Positions 7,476-10,370 of a stretch of DNA of 10,370 nucleotides are shown here, in pieces. The notes below the pieces were generated by a model, which worked only from the letters and a program-made list of their open reading frames with translations, had not been told where the DNA came from and made no database searches. Position 1 is the first letter of the stretch; every line of letters begins with the position of its first letter. A program made the position numbers and the translations under genes. The DNA lies in assembly GCA_009699795.1 (NCBI GenBank), contig WLNK01000029.1:1-10370 (forward strand). Reading direction: 5' to 3'. The stretch comes from Actinomycetota bacterium. Lineage in GTDB: Bacteria; Actinomycetota; Actinomycetes; Nanopelagicales; Nanopelagicaceae.

Positions 7476-8141
7476 TCGTCCATAAATGATCAGTCCTGCG
7501 AAGAAGAGCCATTGAACCGAGTAAGCCATATGTGGACCATCGGAAATTTCTGGCAAGCTGGCTGGTACTTGCGGCGTTAGCTCTGAATTAGAACCGCTAA
7601 TTAAATCGACGTAAAAATTCTCAGAATCAAGACCTGACTGGGCATTTAGTTTTCTTATTAGGCCACCGCTTTTTGAAGTTGGCACTGCAAAGAATGCTCC
7701 TTGCGGCAAAGAACTATCGAGCCGTAAGCGACCACGTATTTGCACCCGCCCTGTTGGTGCCGGCGTAATCACTGGGGGAGTCTTGGCAGTGGCTCCTGCC
7801 TGTACCCACCCTCTATCAATCCAAAATTTATATCCATCCTCGCTTGTGAATCGCGTTAAGACTTCAAATCCATATTTACCTTCGAAATATCTATTGCGTA
7901 AAAGTATTTGATTATCCAGGTCAAAGGTTCCGCTGGTTAAGACTGTTCGCCATTCATAATTTTCGACGCTCTTGTAAGTATCACTTAACTGAAGATCTGG
8001 TTTTTCAATACGCGCAGAAATTATCGAATTTTTCTGGTGCCGATCCAAGCCCCGTTGGAATTGCCATTGCGTAGCCCATAGACAAGCAATTACCAACAAC
8101 GCGGCTACCGCAGAACGCAGGAGTGAATTTTTTTCCTTCAC
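7431..8141 (-). CDS. SURF1 family cytochrome oxidase assembly protein
   Basis: SURF1 proteins are membrane factors that help insert haem a during assembly of aa3-type cytochrome c oxidase. With a GTG start at 8141 the product has 236 residues. There is an N-terminal membrane helix (about 7-25) running into WQFQRGL (26-32), then an extracytoplasmic domain with RNRYFEGKYGFEVLT (82-96) and WIDRGWV (107-113). A final GPHMAYSVQW block (202-211) runs into the second membrane helix. These are the family's conserved blocks in the right order. The frame is open back to a TTG at 8225, but that would lie inside the upstream DUF3099 gene; GTG at 8141 starts 10 nt after that gene's stop and just before the first helix. 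No Shine-Dalgarno is visible. It implies an organism with aerobic, haem-copper oxidase respiration. The start is the main uncertainty. Confidence 0.9.
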   Translation of the reverse strand: MKEKNSLLRSAVAALLVIACLWATQWQFQRGLDRHQKNSIISARIEKPDLQLSDTYKSVENYEWRTVLTSGTFDLDNQILLRNRYFEGKYGFEVLTRFTSEDGYKFWIDRGWVQAGATAKTPPVITPAPTGRVQIRGRLRLDSSLPQGAFFAVPTSKSGGLIRKLNAQSGLDSENFYVDLISGSNSELTPQVPASLPEISDGPHMAYSVQWLFFAGLIIYGRLLIRRSEILSREKF

Positions 8142-8151
8142 AAAAAGTAGA

Positions 8152-8433
8152 TTACTCGAGTGAGCGAGTTTTATTCTTAAGGATTGATGCGCCAGGAATG
8201 ATGGTCTCTCGACCCGCGTTCGCAATAACTACCGCAAAATAAGGAAGAGTTACTGCACCAAGAAGTGCAAACCATCGAAATGGACTTGGTAATACGACTG
8301 TCAAAATAAAGCATGCTGTTCGAATCATCATGCTAAAAAAGTATCTGCGTTGCCTGGCCGCCTGGTCGTTTGTAAGAGAGGTAGGCGCACTTGTGATGTC
8401 ATATGCGATTGGTTCCTTCGGTGACTTGGCCAT
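8152..8433 (-). CDS. DUF3099 family small membrane protein
   Basis: This 93-residue protein is of the actinobacterial DUF3099 type, of unknown function. The N-terminal soluble part has YDITSAPTSLTNDQAARQRR (11-30), the conserved entry motif of the family as I know it. Two membrane helices follow (about 32-48 and 53-73, the second ending LPYFAVVIANAG), separated by a very short turn, so both termini probably lie on the same side. It is the first gene of a minus-strand pair with SURF1, which starts 10 nt after its stop; this may hint at a role linked to respiratory membrane assembly, but that is only context. No Shine-Dalgarno precedes the ATG. A CATACT box about 8 bases upstream would fit leaderless transcription. 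Confidence 0.82.
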   Translation of the reverse strand: MAKSPKEPIAYDITSAPTSLTNDQAARQRRYFFSMMIRTACFILTVVLPSPFRWFALLGAVTLPYFAVVIANAGRETIIPGASILKNKTRSLE

Positions 8434-8515
8434 TTGCCAAGAGTATGGGGGATATCAGGCTCGCGCGAGTCGAAGAATTGCCATTACGCATAAGTAGTCA
8501 GGTAAGTTTTGACAC
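8434..8515. promoter_or_regulatory. Divergent control region between DUF3099 and fabG
   Basis: These 82 bases separate the minus-strand DUF3099-SURF1 pair from the plus-strand fabG-inhA pair and should hold promoters for both. A perfect 10-bp palindrome CTCGCGCGAG lies at 8460-8469. Neither flanking gene has a Shine-Dalgarno. On the plus strand TAAGTT (8503-8508) sits at a -10 distance from the fabG ATG, with TTGCCA at 8478-8483 as a weak -35 (19-nt spacing). On the minus strand CATACT (complement of 8443-8448) lies 8-9 nt before the ATG. Both would give leaderless or nearly leaderless mRNAs. All promoter boxes are weak matches. Confidence 0.4.
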
Positions 8516-9229
8516 ATGTCAGCAGATCAAAGCATCGCTCTCGTTACCGGCGGTAATCGAGGTATTGGTCTTGCCATTGCCAAATCGCTAAAGAGTCAGG
8601 GCCATAACGTCATTGTCACTTACCGTTCTGGATCTGCACCAGTCGGATTTAACGCCGTCCAAATGGATGTAACTTCCATGGAGAGCGTAGAAAAAGGATT
8701 TGAGTCAATTGAAGAACAATGGGGAACGCCCGAAATTATTGTTGCCAATGCCGGTATAACTAAAGACACCTTAGTCATGCGCATGAGTGAAGAAGACTTT
8801 GAAGATGTAATTAATGCAAACCTCACTGGTGCATTCCGTGTGGCAAAACGCGCGGTTAAAGGTTTGTTAAAAATAAAGAGAGGTCGACTTATCTTTATTG
8901 GATCAGTTGTAGGCGGCGTAGGTTCAGCCGGCCAAGTAAATTACTCAGCAAGTAAAGCTGGTCTTGTTGGAATGGCGCGTTCCTTTGCCCGTGAACTCGG
9001 CAGTCGAGGTGTAACTGCAAATGTTGTTGCACCTGGATTTGTGGAGACGGATATGACAGCGACGCTTGATGAAAAGCGTCGGAATGAGATCGCCGGTTCA
9101 GTACCACTTGGCAGATTCTGTTCGGCAGAGGAAATTGCAGATGTAGTTGCATTTATCGCATCACCTCAAGCGAGTTATATAACGGGAGCAATCATTCCCG
9201 TCGACGGCGGATTAGGAATGGGGCACTAA
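8516..9229 (+). CDS. fabG: FabG, 3-oxoacyl-ACP reductase
   Basis: This short-chain dehydrogenase performs the first reduction in each elongation cycle of type II fatty acid synthesis, turning 3-oxoacyl-ACP into 3-hydroxyacyl-ACP with NADPH. The 237-residue protein has TGGNRGIG (11-18) for cofactor binding, NAG (78-80), and the catalytic tetrad N102, S130, Y143 and K147 in SASKAGLVGMARSF context, plus the PGFVETDM loop and a C-terminal ITGAIIPVDGGLGM. Length is normal for FabG. The ATG is fixed from upstream by an in-frame TGA at 8510-8512, two codons before it; no Shine-Dalgarno is visible, so a leaderless mRNA is possible. The next gene, inhA/fabI, follows after 2 nt, the same order as mabA-inhA in mycobacteria, which makes FabG rather than another SDR the best call. 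Confidence 0.93.
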   Translation: MSADQSIALVTGGNRGIGLAIAKSLKSQGHNVIVTYRSGSAPVGFNAVQMDVTSMESVEKGFESIEEQWGTPEIIVANAGITKDTLVMRMSEEDFEDVINANLTGAFRVAKRAVKGLLKIKRGRLIFIGSVVGGVGSAGQVNYSASKAGLVGMARSFARELGSRGVTANVVAPGFVETDMTATLDEKRRNEIAGSVPLGRFCSAEEIADVVAFIASPQASYITGAIIPVDGGLGMGH

Positions 9230-9231
9230 GC

Positions 9232-9999
9232 ATGGGAATCCTTAAAGGTAAAAACATTCTTGTTACCGGTGTTCTCACCGACGGCTCAATTGCTTTCCAC
9301 ATCGCCCGCCTTGCACAAGAAGAAGGAGCAACGGTTGTCCTTTCTTCATTTGGTCGAGCCTTAAGTCTGACAACTCGAATCGCTGGGCGATTGCCACAAA
9401 ACGCCCCTGTCATTGAGCTAGATGTTTCCAACCAAGAACATCTGGATGGATTAGCGGCAAAAGTTAAAGAACATGTACCTCATTTAGATGGAGTTATTCA
9501 TTCAATTGGATTCGCTCCAGAAGCAGCCCTTGGCGGTAATTTTCTTAATACTGCTTGGGAAGATGTTTCTACTGCAGTTCAGATTTCTGCATATTCTTTA
9601 AAATCATTAACAATGGCTTCGCGTCCGTTATTTAAGGGCGGCGCATCTATCGTTGGCTTGGATTTCGACGCAAGCGTTGCATGGCCAAAATATGACTGGA
9701 TGGGTGTTGCCAAAGCTGCCCTTGAATCAACATCACGTTATTTAGCACGTGATCTAGGAGCTGAAAATATTCGGATTAATCTTGTAGCAGCCGGCCCCAT
9801 CCGGACTATCGCTGCTAAATCAATTCCAGGTTTTGACGAATTTGAAAAGGTTTGGAACGAACGCTCACCACTTGAATGGGATGTAAATGATCCAGTTCCA
9901 GCGGCAAAGGCAGCGGTAGCCCTACTTTCGGATTGGTTCCCAAAAACAACGGGCGAAATCATCCATGTAGACGGCGGTTTGCATGCCATGGGTGGCTAA
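9232..9999 (+). CDS. fabI: Enoyl-ACP reductase (NADH), InhA/FabI type
   Basis: This enzyme makes the last reduction of each fatty acid elongation cycle, converting trans-2-enoyl-ACP to acyl-ACP with NADH. The 255-residue SDR-like protein is close to mycobacterial InhA. Matching blocks are ILVTGVLTDGSIAFHIARLA (9-28), LDGVIHSIGF (85-94) and VGLDFDASVAWPKYDWMGVAK (141-161), with catalytic Y154 and K161. NLVAAGPIRT (183-192) and LLSDWFPKTTGEIIHVDGG (231-249) complete the set. S91 aligns with the InhA residue S94 that contacts the NADH pyrophosphate region and is linked to isoniazid resistance. It is somewhat shorter than InhA (about 269), mainly in the substrate-binding loop region after the AAGPIRT motif. 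The gene starts 2 nt after fabG, which argues for translational coupling. It could be named inhA; mycolic acid synthesis should not be inferred from it. Confidence 0.95.
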   Translation: MGILKGKNILVTGVLTDGSIAFHIARLAQEEGATVVLSSFGRALSLTTRIAGRLPQNAPVIELDVSNQEHLDGLAAKVKEHVPHLDGVIHSIGFAPEAALGGNFLNTAWEDVSTAVQISAYSLKSLTMASRPLFKGGASIVGLDFDASVAWPKYDWMGVAKAALESTSRYLARDLGAENIRINLVAAGPIRTIAAKSIPGFDEFEKVWNERSPLEWDVNDPVPAAKAAVALLSDWFPKTTGEIIHVDGGLHAMGG

Positions 10000-10002
10000 G
10001 GC

Positions 10003-10008
10003 TAAAAT
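10003..10008 (+). promoter_or_regulatory. Possible -10 box of an infC promoter
   Basis: TAAAAT starts 4 bases after the fabI stop and matches the -10 consensus in five of six positions. A weak -35 candidate, TTGCAT, lies at 9979-9984 with 18-nt spacing. If used, transcription would start near 10014-10016 and give infC a leader of about 165 nt. Assignment is inference. Confidence 0.4.
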
Positions 10009-10070
10009 TGCCGAAGACCAGTAGCCACAAGCTGCTGCAAGAGGAGCTCACCGCTCCCACCTCCATCGCT

Positions 10071-10118
10071 ATGGCGAGTTGGTTTGTCGAGAATGAACTT
10101 AGATTCATTTCTCCTTAG
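10071..10118 (+). CDS. Possible 15-codon leader peptide upstream of infC
   Basis: An ATG at 10071 opens a 15-codon frame, MASWFVENELRFISP, ending with TAG at 10116-10118. The stop falls inside the segment that can pair with the infC Shine-Dalgarno, so a ribosome finishing here would break that helix. Against it: no Shine-Dalgarno at normal distance (GAGGAG at 10041-10046 is too far), and the ATG sits in the loop of a small hairpin. It may well be a chance frame. Confidence 0.25.
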   Translation: MASWFVENELRFISP

Positions 10119-10167
10119 CGGTGCGCGTTTTTTGCGCAATCTTGGAAACTACAAGTGAAACCAAACT

Positions 10168-10173
10168 AAGGAG
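10168..10173 (+). promoter_or_regulatory. Shine-Dalgarno of infC that decides an ATC start
   Basis: AAGGAG lies five bases before ATC at 10179. An in-frame TAA at 10167-10169 overlaps its 5' end, so nothing further upstream can be the start. The spacing fits ATC at 10179 and no ATG, GTG or TTG exists nearby in frame. Confidence 0.85.
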
Positions 10174-10178
10174 CAGAA

Positions 10179-10370
10179 ATCACAACAGAACCGCGCATTA
10201 ACGATCGAATCCGCACACCCGAAATTCGTCTTATCGGTTACACCGGTGAGCAAGTCGGAGTTGTAGATATCGAGACAGCGCTAAAGATGGCTGATGAAGT
10301 TGGTCTTGACCTCGTCGAGATTGCTCCAGAGGCTAATCCACCAGTCTGCAAGATCATGGACTTCGGAAAG
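10179..10370 (+). CDS. infC: Translation initiation factor IF-3 (3' end cut by window)
   Basis: IF-3 binds the 30S ribosomal subunit, prevents premature 50S joining and rejects wrong start codons. The 64 visible residues are the IF-3 N-terminal domain: RINDRIRTPEIRLIG (6-20), EQVGVVDIETALKMA (24-38) and the highly conserved VGLDLVEIAPEANPPVCKIMDFGK tail. The start is ATC at 10179: the frame is closed by TAA at 10167-10169, the only codons in between are GGA, GCA and GAA, and the first ATG in frame falls within the conserved domain. Rare AUU/AUC starts are known for infC in several bacteria and allow IF-3 to repress its own translation, since it discriminates against them. The gene continues beyond the window, and rpmI and rplT would be expected next. 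It is preceded by a structured leader. Confidence 0.96.
   Translation, partial: MTTEPRINDRIRTPEIRLIGYTGEQVGVVDIETALKMADEVGLDLVEIAPEANPPVCKIMDFGK

Larger units (their letters stand above)
10014..10178 (+). promoter_or_regulatory. Structured infC leader with anti-Shine-Dalgarno helix
   Basis: This stretch before infC has dense complementarity. CTCCTTAG (10111-10118) is perfectly complementary to CTAAGGAG (10166-10173), which contains the infC Shine-Dalgarno. The helix would enclose a TGCGC/GCGCA hairpin (10122-10138, loop GTTTTTT) and a TTGG/CCAA pairing (10142-10145 with 10161-10164). A competing helix pairs CACCGCT (10049-10055) with AGCGGTG (10117-10123), extendable past one mismatch by GC/GC, and is followed by T6 at 10128-10133. 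Local hairpins are GGAGC/GCTCC (10043-10057), TCGC/GCGA (10066-10077) and AATGAA/TTCATT (10092-10109). In many bacteria infC-rpmI-rplT is controlled through its leader by L20 or attenuation; that this leader is regulatory is inference from pairing alone. Confidence 0.55.

Noticed and set aside
8142..8225. Extended SURF1 start at TTG 8225 (28 extra residues)
   Set aside because: It would overlap the DUF3099 coding sequence by over 70 bases, the added residues look unlike SURF1, and GTG 8141 lies just after the DUF3099 stop and before the first membrane helix.
9933..10118. 61-codon frame crossing the fabI 3' end into the infC leader
   Set aside because: Its first part is a shifted reading of fabI with no ribosome site; only the last 15 codons lie outside fabI and are treated as a low-confidence leader peptide.
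10122..10138. TGCGC-GTTTTTT-GCGCA hairpin as a simple terminator of fabI
   Set aside because: The T run is in the loop, not after the stem, so this hairpin alone is not an intrinsic terminator; the T run only makes sense with the longer-range stem described separately.
1..10370. Defence, mobile, CRISPR or other novel gene system
   Set aside because: No transposase, integrase, spaced direct repeats, tRNA or unassigned gene cluster was found; all genes belong to recognised families.

Overview
The window looks like a compact actinobacterial chromosome segment with modest GC content (roughly mid-40s percent by eye). An NADH-dependent enoyl reductase of the InhA type sits directly after FabG. An actinobacterial-type DUF3099 protein and a SURF1 protein lie next to them, and the Suf cluster is of the SufB-SufD-Rieske-SufC-SufS-SufU-SufT type. 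Very short gaps, TAATG stop/start overlaps and a convergent gene overlap suggest a streamlined genome. A freshwater Nanopelagicales (acI)-like lineage is a plausible guess, but this is inference and not shown by the sequence.

Region 1 (2-5569, all +) is an iron-sulfur cluster assembly operon. It holds sufB (5' end cut by the window), sufD, a small Rieske [2Fe-2S] ferredoxin, sufC, sufS, sufU and a sufT-like MIP18/DUF59 gene. SufS takes sulfur from cysteine, SufU relays it, the SufBCD scaffold ATPase builds the cluster, and SufT probably helps cluster maturation or transfer. Three junctions are TAATG overlaps, which suggests translational coupling.

Region 2 (5570-8433) has a full-length ABC exporter half-transporter (+). 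It is preceded by two short palindromes lying on a possible promoter. On the minus strand are DUF3099 and then SURF1 (cytochrome oxidase assembly), with the SURF1 3' end overlapping the ABC gene by 45 bp.

Region 3 (8434-9999) is a short divergent control region followed by fabG and inhA/fabI, the two reductases of type II fatty acid elongation.

Region 4 (10000-10370) holds a leader of about 180 nt and the beginning of infC (translation initiation factor IF-3). An in-frame stop just upstream forces infC to start at a non-standard ATC codon. The leader can form several mutually exclusive helices. One sequesters the infC Shine-Dalgarno sequence. Another is terminator-like and is followed by T6. 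A 15-codon reading frame ends inside the anti-Shine-Dalgarno segment. This leader is the most interesting part of an otherwise housekeeping window; I saw no defence, mobile or CRISPR system.
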